Positions 32,731 through 42,470 of a DNA stretch of 64,000 nucleotides are shown piece after piece (the stretch's first letter is position 1; every line of letters begins with the position of its first letter). The DNA is from Dactylonectria macrodidyma. Lineage: Eukaryota; Ascomycota; Sordariomycetes; Hypocreales; Nectriaceae. The position numbers were made by a program, and so were the translations under genes. Location: contig JAGMUV010000043.1 of NCBI GenBank assembly GCA_020744425.1, positions 1 through 64,000 of the forward strand, read 5' to 3'. The notes under the pieces are model-generated. The model saw only the letters and a program-made list of their open reading frames with translations, did not search any database and was not told where the DNA came from.

Positions 32731-33547
32731 TACTCAATGACGCAAGACGTGAAGATGCGTTGAGTGAACGAAGTTTCCATGCCAAGCGAAATTCCGAGTA
32801 AACAAACCAGGGGGACTGCTAGCTGGCGAGCTAGGCCCACTTTTTATGAGCCGTCGTCCAGTTGCTCCTCGTTTTGTGGCCGTCCATATAAAATTTAAAC
32901 CAATCAGAGCCCGGGAAACTTATTAATCCCTGTCTGCACCGAACCCTCATTATTGGGAACAGGGGAAGGCGCACGTCCGCCGGGGGAAGTTGGAAGTTGG
33001 AAGCTGGGCGTGATGGGCAAGTTGGCGGCTCCCTTGCGCTGAGTAACCTTTCGGTACAAAGCTTGCAACAAGAGCCTGTTTTACTAGTCGGTTGCTGCAC
33101 GTGTTGAGAAGAGGGCGCGGTTTTAAGTGGTCGGCTCTGGGTGGGTGGATGAAGAGACTTGGCCAATAGGGCGTGTGTGTGTGTTACCTTTGTTTTGCGT
33201 AGCCAATCAAACCTATGCAGCAAGCTTTGAGGAGCAGTGGCACGATTTGAAGAGCTTAATGCGGAACTAAGAGACCTAGCCAATAGGGTGAGGGTCAATA
33301 ATTGAGACAGGGATCAGGGGACTGAACTAGCATAGATCAATCAGTCGCAATACCAAAGAGGGAAAATTGTCAATTTGAGTATAAGAAGCGGCCATACCAA
33401 GATGTCCTGGTGTTGAGACCATTGGACTTTTATCACTCGCACTGGTGTTGAAACGGCACGCTTATTTCCCCCACATATCAATCTATAAGTTTTCCAAACC
33501 CAATACAACAGCCCAGAATACCACACACTATCACTATACTACGCTAC
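32731..33547. other. Non-coding, between Helitron 1 and the OB-fold gene
   Basis: No gene supported. It presumably contains the Helitron 1 5' end. A segment near 33045-33060 (acctttcggtacaaagc) is similar to the dispersed repeat at 2520 and 38920, in the other orientation. Confidence 0.4.
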
Positions 33548-34843
33548 TTAAAGTCTCTTTGTCGGATGTCTCTTGTTCCTGCCACTTGGTTCGGTAGTTG
33601 ATGACCTCATATTAGGACGAACGGAGGATCGGAGTGTGGCAGATATGTTAGGTGATCGAGAGTCCTCGTTGTCCTTCACTTCACCTTCTTCATGGTTATC
33701 GTTTTCATCAGAGTCTACGGATGTTAAAGGGGAGACCGGCGACCCTGCAATGACCGGAGATGTTGCGGTAGGCACATTAGACCTCCTGAGTCTCTTGGGG
33801 GCGGGACTATTTGAACTTGACGGAGATGATTGAGATGCGGAGATTGCAGGCCTCTTGTTCTGAGATGGAGTAGCGGGCTGTTGGGATGGACCTCCCTGTG
33901 ACGATTTTGATGATTGTGACTGTGAATGTTGCGCCTGTGAACCTTTCTTTGAGGGAGACTTGAACGTAGACCTAATTGCTGCGAAGCCGCTAGCTTGGGA
34001 TGGGCTAGGTTCGGTTTTAGAGGGGGAGACTGTGTTAGAAGCAGGTACAGGTGGCGTGCTCTTGTCTGGAAACGTCCAAGAGTCGGGAACGACGATGAAA
34101 ACATAGTCCTTCTCATCAACTGGAGGGGCAGTCGCCATAAGACGATGGTCAAGCAGGCCAACTATCTTGCCGACGCAGTTGAAGGGAACACCCGGAACAA
34201 ACTGTGTTTCTTTCCTATCTGCCATCTTCTTGCAGAGGATAGAGAATGGCAAAGCGCGAATAGGAAAGAGAATAAAAACTTGAAAGGGGTGGAAGCCTTT
34301 GAAAGGGCTCTTTGATGGCTGACCCGGCGTGATGTAGGTACAGCACTGGATAAATGCACAGCATCTCGGCTGCGCATCATCCAACTGCGGGACAGAGTCC
34401 TTGATCAAGTGGGTTTGACCTGTCCCGAGAACCTGCCCGGTCAAAGAAACAACCGGTTGGATAAGTGGAAAGCCCTCACTATTGAAAAGAGTTCGTGGGT
34501 CAATGCTGATAGTTACATTAGTGGCAAGCGCGATAGTGGAACTCGAGCTAGGGGGGAATGATAAGTCTGCTTACGCTTGGTATCCAAAGTCGCGTATGAG
34601 AACAACTGGAACCTTGTACACTTCGCCGTCACCATCCTCATCGGTGAAAACATCAGGCTCCCGCAGCACCCACTCCAGTGCGTAGGGGTGTACTTTGCCC
34701 GTGAAATGGAACCACTGATTCTCCCACTCCGATTCAACAATCTGCTGGTTATAGACAGAGAGGTTGAGACTAAAGTAAATCGGCAGTGGATCAGGGGATC
34801 GATACCCTTCAGGACGCAGCACAGAATATTCAGGCAGTGTCAT
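33548..34843 (-). CDS. Putative OB-fold (RPA-like) protein paired with a Helitron helicase, copy A
   Basis: Two exons on the minus strand, 34843-34575 and 34505-33548, joined by a GTAAGC...ATCAG intron that keeps phase; about 408 residues. Exon 1 has a beta-rich block (PLPIYFSLNLSVYNQQIVES, then EVYKVPVVLIRDFGYQA). Exon 2 has a second block (FNCVGKIVGLLDHRLMATAP, DYVFIVVPDSWTFP) and a long Ser/Pro/Lys-rich tail ending in TKRL. The strand-turn-strand pattern with a V-x-G-K-V-x-G-L block suggests two OB folds; I infer this and have no search to confirm it. Position and orientation match the gene at 39928-40996: both lie upstream of, and divergent from, a Helitron-type helicase. Its ATG is nine bases from the left target duplication of a MITE. 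Confidence 0.55.
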
Positions 34844-34851
34844 ATAGGGAG

Positions 34852-35371
34852 GGGAGCACCAGACATCTCAGTAATCAATATATATTTATTGTTATGGGCA
34901 TATTTATTGTTAAGCTTATCCATATCGATATCAATATAGCCGGTGCCAATAAATATATATTATTAATAATTAATAATATGGCCCCCGCAATTTTCCAGTG
35001 CCGTTACTGAGACGTTTCACAATAACTACCTGCGATGTCAGGCAATCCGGATTGGGTATTCCTTTGCGCAAGGCGTACAATTTCTTGGGACAGAGAACGA
35101 CTTTCGGTTGAGACTATCCCAAGACTATCTAGAAGCCGCAATGCCTGAGCAGCTGAGTGAAGCATGACTCGATCCGCAATATCTGCGTCGCAGTAGATGG
35201 CAAGATGATGGATGTTGCTGGAGGCGGCGACGACATTCCCGACCCTTCATGATTATATTAATAATTATTGATAAGCTTAACAATAAATATCAATATGAGG
35301 ACACAGTTAACAATACATAACAATATGCCAAAATTATGTATTTATTTATTATTGAGATGTCTGGGGAGCAC
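34852..35371. mobile_element. 504-bp AT-rich hAT-type MITE with 8-bp target duplication
   Basis: The element itself is 34860-35363. It begins CAGACATCTCA and ends TGAGATGTCTG (perfect over 11 bp, imperfect TIR continuing beyond, including shared tttattgttaagcttatc). Both sides carry GGGAGCAC (34852-34859 and 35364-35371). CAG...CTG ends and an 8-bp duplication are the marks of hAT elements. It encodes nothing and is strongly AT-rich. It separates the OB-fold gene from the helicase gene. Confidence 0.88.
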
Positions 35372-37711
35372 TGGAGACGGCGACTCCCCAAAAGACTCCA
35401 GACTATCGCAGGCAATATCCAGCTCTTGAAACGATCAGCGGAAGATGCGCGGCGAGATGCAAAGCAGTGGGCGGCTGCGGGGGACGACGCCGTTTTGGAT
35501 GATATCGACGCTATGGGGTATGATCTCCAAGATCCTACAGGCCCAGTAAAAGCATATCGCCCAGACCAAGTTGGCCAGCTTGGCCGATTGATTGAGACAG
35601 TACGAGGTGCTACAGCCCCCAACCAGGTGACCGCTGGTTCGGAGCATCTTTTGCAGATGCTAGATCAGCTCCGCGAAGTTCAAGCAGATATCACCGACTT
35701 TGCGGATGATGTCGAGACAGTCGCTTCCGCAGAGAACCCAGAGCAGTACCAGCCAGCCATGGTAGCCAGGAGCGAGCTCCCAACGCAACGTCAGCTTAGA
35801 GGAATCAAGAGCAAGCAGGATGAAGCTGACAAGGAAATTGTGAAAAGAATCCAAGGCTCTGATGGAGTTCAGATCACGCAGAACACAGCTGCCGGCACAG
35901 AAGCATCACTGAACCATACCTTCGCGGGCGCGGGAGAAGATGTTATAGAAATGTCAGAAACAGACACCCGGAACACTCAGAGACCCAGTGCCAGGGTCGC
36001 CTTTGGTCCGTCGACAACATTCCTCCATGCCGGTCGGGAGATTGCAAGGAGGTTCACCTTGAACGAGCGGCAGGAGATCGCCTTCCTTTTAGTGTGTCGC
36101 CACCTCGATACCATCCCGGACGAAGATAAGAGGGATGACTTCGATAGCAGTAATGTCGAGAACAATGATGGCGCACAACTATACGAGTTCCTGGGTGGGG
36201 AGGGCGGCACCGGGAAGTCCAGGGTCATCGAGGCGTTGGCGGAATTGTTCGCTAGCAAAGACGTATCGCACAGGCTGCTTATGACGGCGACATCGGGGGC
36301 CGCAGCAGCGCGGATCAACGGCGTGACTATTCACTCCGCCTGTGGGATGCAACCCAACGTATCCGGCAGCAATGCCGACGATGGCAGCACGGTAACCTAC
36401 GTGGACGGTGATGCTCGAAGAAGATGGAGAGAAAAGTGGCTGCTCATCATTGACGAGGTGAGCATGCTGGGCCTCCAGACGCTCTCCGACATCAACAAGC
36501 GACTTTGCGCCTCCCGGGGATCGAATCAAGATTTTGGCGGCATCCCAGTGGTACTACTATCAGGAGATTTCCACCAATTCCGCCCAGTGCAAAACAAGTC
36601 GCTATTGACGCCATGGTCCGCCCTCAGGATTGCGGACGAAATGAGGGCGCACGCACTCTGGGCTCGATTTACCACCGTCGTCATGCTCACCGAACAGGTC
36701 CGCGCAGCAGGGGACCTGGAGCTGCAGCGACTGCTGACTCGGATCCGAAAGGGAGAGCAAGACGAGTCCGACATGGAGCTTCTTAACAGTCGGTGCTTCA
36801 GGGAAGGACAAGCCATACCATGGAGCAAGGGCATCACAGTAGTTACACCGCTCAATAGCACCAGGTGGTGCCTGAACATGGATGGGGTCTTGGCCTTCCA
36901 GAGGCACGAACAGAAGCCAGTCCGGATATTTCTACCCCAGCACCGTTGGGGCAAACCCAGTACATTGCCGGTAACGGAGGAAGAAGCTACGCTTATGGCC
37001 AGCGTCGGGGATGACAGCAAGATCTGTGTGCCGGCCACATTCATGTTCGTGCCTGGTATGCCGGTTGTGGTGACCATGAATATAAACCCAGGCCTCAAGC
37101 TCGTGAATGGCGCCAAGTACACAGCGCTGGAGGTTATACCTGACAGCAAAAGATTCCCAGGCTATCAACTCGCGCCGAATATCATCCTCCACTTTGGACC
37201 ACCTGCCGGCATCATCCTGTCGTCCGAGTCAACCAAGAAGTTCGAATTTGATGAAATGCCACCAGGCACAATCCTGCTTACTCCAACGAGTGCCCAAATA
37301 CCAATCGAAAAGAAGAAGAGGGTCAAGAAGAGGCCTTGGCAGAGGCATAATGTGAGCCGACGAGGACTTCCCTGCACTGCGGCATTCGCATGCACCGATT
37401 ACAAAATCCAAGGCGAAACCCTCCTCCAGATTGCGCTGGAGCTGCGAGGAACCGGGACAAAGCTGAATACCAAGACTGGACAACTCGAGCCCGGAAAGTG
37501 CGATCCATATAGCCTGTATGTGCAGCTATCGCGGTGCAAATCGCTGGATGGTATTATATTGGTGTCAAAGGCGCGTGTGGAGGATATAGTCGGGAATAAA
37601 ATACCACAGGAAATGTTTGATGGCGAGGCTAGGCTGGAGCAATTGTGCGGGGGAACATTACACGAGGCCTGGTTATCATTCTTGCACCCATCCGCACAAT
37701 ACGAGCAATAA
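35357..37711 (+). CDS. Rep-less Helitron-type helicase (Pif1-like), intact ORF
   Basis: A single open frame of 784 residues from ATG 35357, which lies inside the right inverted repeat of the MITE (gagATGtctg). The N-terminal part (NIQLLKRSAEDARRDAKQWA) is the linker that precedes the helicase in the large gene at 41831-48421. The Pif1-like core has Walker A LGGEGGTGKSRVIEAL (about residue 280), Walker B LLIIDEVSMLG (about 361), SGDFHQFRPVQ, and the C-terminal UvrD-like block with ACTDYKIQGETL and YVQLSRCKSLDGI. The whole Rep/HUH half is missing. The protein would be a 5'-3' DNA helicase if made. No lesions are present. It is either a recent internally deleted Helitron or a piece retained for its helicase activity. 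Confidence 0.85.
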   Translation: MSGEHWRRRLPKRLQTIAGNIQLLKRSAEDARRDAKQWAAAGDDAVLDDIDAMGYDLQDPTGPVKAYRPDQVGQLGRLIETVRGATAPNQVTAGSEHLLQMLDQLREVQADITDFADDVETVASAENPEQYQPAMVARSELPTQRQLRGIKSKQDEADKEIVKRIQGSDGVQITQNTAAGTEASLNHTFAGAGEDVIEMSETDTRNTQRPSARVAFGPSTTFLHAGREIARRFTLNERQEIAFLLVCRHLDTIPDEDKRDDFDSSNVENNDGAQLYEFLGGEGGTGKSRVIEALAELFASKDVSHRLLMTATSGAAAARINGVTIHSACGMQPNVSGSNADDGSTVTYVDGDARRRWREKWLLIIDEVSMLGLQTLSDINKRLCASRGSNQDFGGIPVVLLSGDFHQFRPVQNKSLLTPWSALRIADEMRAHALWARFTTVVMLTEQVRAAGDLELQRLLTRIRKGEQDESDMELLNSRCFREGQAIPWSKGITVVTPLNSTRWCLNMDGVLAFQRHEQKPVRIFLPQHRWGKPSTLPVTEEEATLMASVGDDSKICVPATFMFVPGMPVVVTMNINPGLKLVNGAKYTALEVIPDSKRFPGYQLAPNIILHFGPPAGIILSSESTKKFEFDEMPPGTILLTPTSAQIPIEKKKRVKKRPWQRHNVSRRGLPCTAAFACTDYKIQGETLLQIALELRGTGTKLNTKTGQLEPGKCDPYSLYVQLSRCKSLDGIILVSKARVEDIVGNKIPQEMFDGEARLEQLCGGTLHEAWLSFLHPSAQYEQ

Positions 37712-38115
37712 TATAGTTTATAATTTAGATAGCAAATCCAAGGAACAGTCAGGTATGTATTGATAGATGATGGGTGTTTTGATCCGATTCCATTGCCCCC
37801 GTCGTTCTGGCTCTTTTACGCAGGGGACGATGATGTCCCCCGCCCGGAACGTCCGGTTCGCGTTCGATGACGATGATGACGTCTGAAGCGGGGTTCTCAG
37901 CACCAGACATCCACCAAAGACCCAACATCTCCGCGAAGTGGCTACCAGGTATTCCAAAAGTCAGAAAGGAGATCAATAATGAGATTTTGAGAAAAATCAA
38001 ACCACTGTTTCCTATATATATATTATATATTAAAAATCCGATATAATATAATAGATTTCATCTAACTCAAGCAGAAGCAAGAACCTCACAAAATGCACAC
38101 GACAAGAGCAACGAC
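37712..38115. other. Non-coding, downstream of the Rep-less helicase
   Basis: No gene found. A perfect short hairpin (GGGGAC at 37823-37828, loop GATGAT, GTCCCC at 37835-37840) may be part of a Helitron 3' end, but I could not place a convincing CTRR terminus. Confidence 0.35.
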
Positions 38116-38808
38116 ATTATTATTTACCTCAGCAAGCTCAGGCCATTGTGGCTCGTGCCTACGGCAGCGGAGCACGCTACTCACGTGCGCTCCTCGAGCA
38201 GATGGCCTCAGTGCCATGTCCAATACGCCCACTGCTCTGCGGAAATTTTGTACCTTATTTTCGTGACTCTGGAGACTACGTTCTTACGTATCCATCAATA
38301 ACCGCATCAAAACACTTCGCAAGTATCTTAAAATTCAATCAATTGTGCATCAACGCATGTTCTATCTACAAACTAAGTTTTTCCTCCTATTTCATCGTGT
38401 GGCCTGTGGAAAACGCTGATGGGTCGTGGACTCGACCACATCGAAATCCTCATCCATTAGTAGCTGTGTACTTACAATCTGGACTAGTTCGGTGGGATGA
38501 AGAGACAGCCTGGTTAAACCGCGTACTTTCACAACGCAGAACTTGGGCTCACATGGCCCAAAATTCAATCAATTATAGAATAAAAGCAGATAAATCGAAT
38601 GACATTCTTCAATTTACTGGACGCCCTGTGGTTGTGGTTGAAAATGAGTTTTAAGATGGAGTCTATTTGGTGGAAAAAAACTCCGCACGCGCCCAAAAAC
38701 CTGGACAGAATCCTCAGGCCATTTGCTCGAGGAGCGCACGTGAGTAGCGTGCTCCGCTGCCGTAGGCACGAGCCACAATGGCCTGAGCTTGCTGAGGTAA
38801 ATTATTAT
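38116..38808. mobile_element. 677-bp non-autonomous element with ~84-bp inverted repeats
   Basis: Left end 38124-38207 (TTACCTCAGCAAGCTCAGG...) and right end 38716-38800 (...GCCTGAGCTTGCTGAGGTAA) are near-perfect inverse copies. ATTATTAT flanks both sides (38116-38123, 38801-38808), an 8-bp duplication pointing to a hAT-like transposase acting in trans. The interior has a 168-codon frame (38148-38654) that starts at GTG inside the TIR and resembles no family I know; I do not treat it as a gene. A solitary right end of the same family lies at 26366-26434. Confidence 0.82.
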
Positions 38809-39253
38809 AAAGTAAGAGCTCACGTGAATCTCACGTGAACAGCACCTCCGAATCGGGTAATTTTGCAGGGGGGGGGGCCAAACTTCGGGGGGGGAAAATC
38901 CGAGAGCTTAAGAAGACCTTTCGTACCGAAAGGCAAATCGGCCAACGCAACTTGAGAAAATTTTGGGGTTTTGAGCTGATATTTTGAGCTGACATGAAAT
39001 TTGGATGAAGCAACAAGATCAGTAGCTTGGTCACCGTGACGTCATCCCAAGCTCGACTGTGAGGCGTGATTGGCATGTCGAGACTTGAAACGTATCAAGG
39101 CTCTTTACAAAACATTAGGAAAACCTTAATAGCAATCCGGGCGGAGTCATATTACTGGCACTCACTCTCCCAAAAGCTCACGATTACAACCATTGTGGTC
39201 AATTTATTTGATTGCAAGATACAGCATCTACCGTCCTCTCTCTCATCGTGAAC
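38809..39253. other. Non-coding; second copy of the dispersed repeat
   Basis: 38905-38940 repeats the 2515-2549 sequence (gagcttaagaagacctttcg...). G-runs precede it at 38867-38876 and 38887-38894. No coding sequence until the MYND gene. Confidence 0.5.
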
Positions 39254-39799
39254 ATGTCGACGTGCCCGGTTCGGTTCCAATTTTCGTGCGACAATATCCC
39301 TGAAGGTCTGAATTTTACTCACGAGATTTCAAAGAGTCTCGTCAGGCCCCTATCCTATGCCCGGCAAGATGATTCATACGCCTATCGTTTTCAACGTGCA
39401 GTACTGCCTTTTTTAAAAGAACACGAACCGGCTTGTCGCGCAGCATCTAATCCGTTTTGCGGAATTTGCGGATCACCCATCGCGACCGTTCTACAGACGC
39501 CAATGTCCTTTCTTCACAAAGAGGGTGATCCCTACGTTGGAGTTCTTGTTAGCGGAGTGTGTGGGAAAGGCGAATGCGAAAGCCAGACGCGACAAGCCAT
39601 CCAGGAGGAGATGTTCGAAGTTGGAGCAGGGGCCGAGGCTCAGGTGGAAGCCATAGTTTGCGCGGTGTGCGGAAAGATAGAAGGGATCAGGAAGTGCGGG
39701 CGGTGCAAAGCTGTGGCATACTGTGGCAAAGACCACCAGAAGGCAGACTGGAAGACACACAGGGGAGCGTGTGTATCTCGGGACGAAGAAAGTAACTGA
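39254..39799 (+). CDS. Small MYND zinc-finger protein
   Basis: 181 residues from ATG 39254 (MSTCPVRFQFSCDNIPEGLN). The C-terminus is a canonical MYND finger: CAVCGKIEGIRKCGRCKAVA, then YCGKDHQKADWKTHRGAC. A second Cys pair lies upstream (FCGICGSPIATVL...GVCGKGEC). The N-terminal half is unlike that of the MYND protein at 26733, so this is a separate family, not a duplicate. It is probably an adaptor protein. It sits between a MITE-like element and the third Helitron-type locus, and the frame is intact. Confidence 0.72.
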   Translation: MSTCPVRFQFSCDNIPEGLNFTHEISKSLVRPLSYARQDDSYAYRFQRAVLPFLKEHEPACRAASNPFCGICGSPIATVLQTPMSFLHKEGDPYVGVLVSGVCGKGECESQTRQAIQEEMFEVGAGAEAQVEAIVCAVCGKIEGIRKCGRCKAVAYCGKDHQKADWKTHRGACVSRDEESN

Positions 39800-39927
39800 G
39801 CAGGGGAGTCACCTTGCAAGAGTCGCCTTGCAAGATCGAGAGTCATGGCTAGGTATAGGACAGGAGGGTGAAAGGGAGAAATACATTCAAATGTAGAGGC
39901 GCCTGACACCATGGCAGTGACCATTGT

Positions 39928-40996
39928 CTACTCTCTATCGGCATATTTCTTAGGGGGGTGCCGGCTGCGATGCGGCCGTGTTCCACCATCAGGACTGGGG
40001 GAAGGGGCTAATGTGATTGAGGATTCCTCAGCATCAGCTATAATCAACGGGGATGGGGGATTGGGTAAGGCTTTTGCGTTGTCCGCTAGGTGCGGTAGAT
40101 GGAGGCGGCCTCCTGTCGCTTCTTGCGAAGTTGGATTCCCATAGGATGGCTCCGCAACGTCGCTGGCGCCCTCGGAGACGCGCTGTCTCTTTGAAGGGGT
40201 GGATGGAGTAGCCCGGCCCTCCCAGCGAGCGGACCGCTTTGAAGGCGGAGTAGCGGTCGGAGTCGGCGTGGCCGGGGGGACTTGGGCAGGCCTCGGCAGG
40301 TAGGCCAAGTCCAGGACACGGAGGGCCAAATGATTGGTGTCAGTGGTGCGACCAGCTACCTTGGCGGTGATGCTCAGGAGAGCTCCCGGTGATGGTGTTC
40401 TGACTTTTTGCCACCGCTTCGTATTTTCAAAGAAACAAGCCACAGAGAACGGGACCGGAGATGCCTTTGAGGCGTCGTACACGGATGTTTCAACGGTGAA
40501 CCGGCGAGGCTCAGAAGGGTCGCTGGTGTTGTCGTTAGGTGATGGCACGGATCCGATAACGGTCACTATCGGGAGCCACTGTCCTGGTAAGTAGCGGCGA
40601 TACTCTTCGAAGTCGGAGACGTCACCAGGGTGTCTAGGAAGGTCAGGCCGTGTGAGACCGAGTGTGAGTCGTGACGTACCTCGACAAACTGAGGGCCTGG
40701 ACGCTGATCTCTAGTGTGCCGCCCACGGACTGGGTGGCGGAGAAGCGGCCGTCGGCATAGAAGAAGGTGTTAGGGGTGTAGAGGTCGCGCTCTTCTCGCG
40801 TCAAATAGGCATGAATGCGGGTGCGAATGGGCTCGATGTCGATGCTAGAAGTATAGAAGCCGTCCTCCTCAAAGATGTTGACGTCAGCCTGGATCTCGAC
40901 GTAGTTGGGTGCGTTTTCCCGACTCGGGTCGTCCGTGATGCTGTCCACAAAGTCTCGCAGGTGGATGGTATTCGAGAAGGTCACTTGCCGAGACAT
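39928..40996 (-). CDS. Putative OB-fold (RPA-like) protein paired with a Helitron, copy B
   Basis: Exons 40996-40680 and 40633-39928 on the minus strand, intron GTACGT...CTGACCTTCCTAG, phase kept (SLSR|HPGDVSDFEEYRRYLPG). About 340 residues from MSRQVTFSNTIHLRDF; an in-frame ATG slightly upstream (MHCFGLQPLLDMSRQ) is the alternative. The first beta-rich block is YVEIQADVNIFEEDG...TPNTFFYADGRFSATQ. The second is WLPIVTVIGSVPSP...RRFTVETSVYDA...GALLSITAKVAGRT. Two strand-rich modules with V-x-G and F-Y-A-D-G-R-F patterns suggest OB folds, as in single-strand DNA-binding proteins; this is inference. A Pro/Ser tail ends in HPPKKYADRE. It lies 835 bp from, and divergent to, the Rep/helicase gene. 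Confidence 0.6.
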
Positions 40997-41830
40997 GTCG
41001 AGCAGAGGTTGAAGGCCGAAGCAATGCATGGAAAGGGGCAAGGAGTCGGGGGGTGCATGAGGGGCTCATATAAGGGCTTCATCCCAAATTTTTGACACAC
41101 CGCCTAGGTCGAGCCACCGGGTGTTGTGACGGACGCGGTGTTAGAGGAGAAAATGTTGCATCTAGCAGATGGAAGTGATCATATGTTTGAGAAGCTCTTG
41201 CTATTCATCCTATCTAATGAGGGTCTTTGGGTCAGTCTTATAGATGAAGAGACTGATGATGACCTCGGATGATATCGGACAGCCGAGACGGTCCGGATGC
41301 TACGGACTATTTGAATTTATCTAGCTATTCACCTGATCAGAGGAAAGGCCGGTCTTGTGATGAGGCTGATGACGAGGCCGATGACGAGGCCGGTGACGAG
41401 GCCAGTGGCTATGGACGCCTATGACGAAAGACAGAAAGCTTGACTGTTATCATAACCGTAGAAATCCGATATCCAGATATGTGACAGAAAACCTTAATAT
41501 CTCCGCCAAATCGATTGGCGAGGGCAGAAGACGGCAGACATTGAGACGCCCGGAAGATATCACCATCGATTCAAGGCAATATAGCCTGCCTTTGCGGCCC
41601 TGGGTGGAATGGTATCTCCGCTTCTGCCGGAGCAGAGGATCAGGGGAAACCCGGGTTGAGACGTAGAGGACGGATTCTAGGACTACGCAGGAGCAAGGCC
41701 CAGGGTCGGATGGTCGGGCGGTAGGAGGTCATGGACAAGGTGGTAGGATTATTTATCTGGGGCCCTGCGTCGTGTTTTGTACAGCGTGGCAGAAATACTA
41801 AGGTAGGAGAGCTAGTAAAGGCGATTCATT
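40997..41830. promoter_or_regulatory. Divergent promoter region between OB-fold gene B and the Helitron gene
   Basis: About 830 bp between the two start codons with no coding sequence. It includes short GAxGAGGC(C/T)GATGAC repeats at about 41359-41403. A shared bidirectional promoter is inferred only from the layout. Confidence 0.4.
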
Positions 41831-42470
41831 ATGGAGAAGGAGAGTCTAGCCGAGCAGTTCCGCCGACGGGATGCGCGCAACCGCGAGAACGTTGCGCTTG
41901 CCGGTCTGGGAATCCGTACATCGGCGGACATCTTCGAGGCTGCGCAGCGGCAGTTCCAGGAGGCAGCTAGGACAGAGAGCAACTCAGTGGCACCGGGACC
42001 GGTCGACGCTTCAGGGCTGGCGAGTCTCGGCATCCGGACGTCGGCCGACATTTTAGAGGCGACGCAAAGAGAGTACGAACAATCGAGGGAGGAGGGTTCT
42101 CGCAGGCGGCGGGGTCGGAAACCGAGGGAGTCTGGCAGCGTCGAGAGGCAGCCAAGGAGCCTAGAAGGCAGACCGGGAAACAACGAGGCTGCAAGGCCGG
42201 GAAATAACCAGCTTGCAAGGCCTGGAACATTGTTCCGGTCCGTTCAGATAGACGGAGGCAGCGGGGTGCCGTTAGCCCCACGACCGGCCAGCGAGGAAGA
42301 GGCGCACAATCAGCTGAATACGGCGATGCTCGCGGGATCAGATTCCCGTCCATGGGAGGAAATGCTGGAGGCTGGGCGAAGGTCTCTGGTCGCAGATCTA
42401 GGGCTTCGGACGGTGGCTGATATTTCCGAGGAGTCGAGAAACGACAATATTTGGCAATGGAAACGGACGA
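41831..42470 (+). repeat. Threefold LGIRTSADI motif at the N-terminus of the Helitron protein
   Basis: LGIRTSADIFEAAQRQFQE, LGIRTSADILEATQREYEQ and LGLRTVADISEESRND occur at about residues 26, 66 and 194. They are diverged tandem units of an unknown short domain ahead of the zinc clusters. Confidence 0.7.

Noticed and set aside
38148..38654. 168-codon frame inside the 677-bp TIR element
   Set aside because: It starts at GTG within the inverted repeat, resembles no known family, and frames this long arise by chance; non-autonomous elements normally encode nothing.
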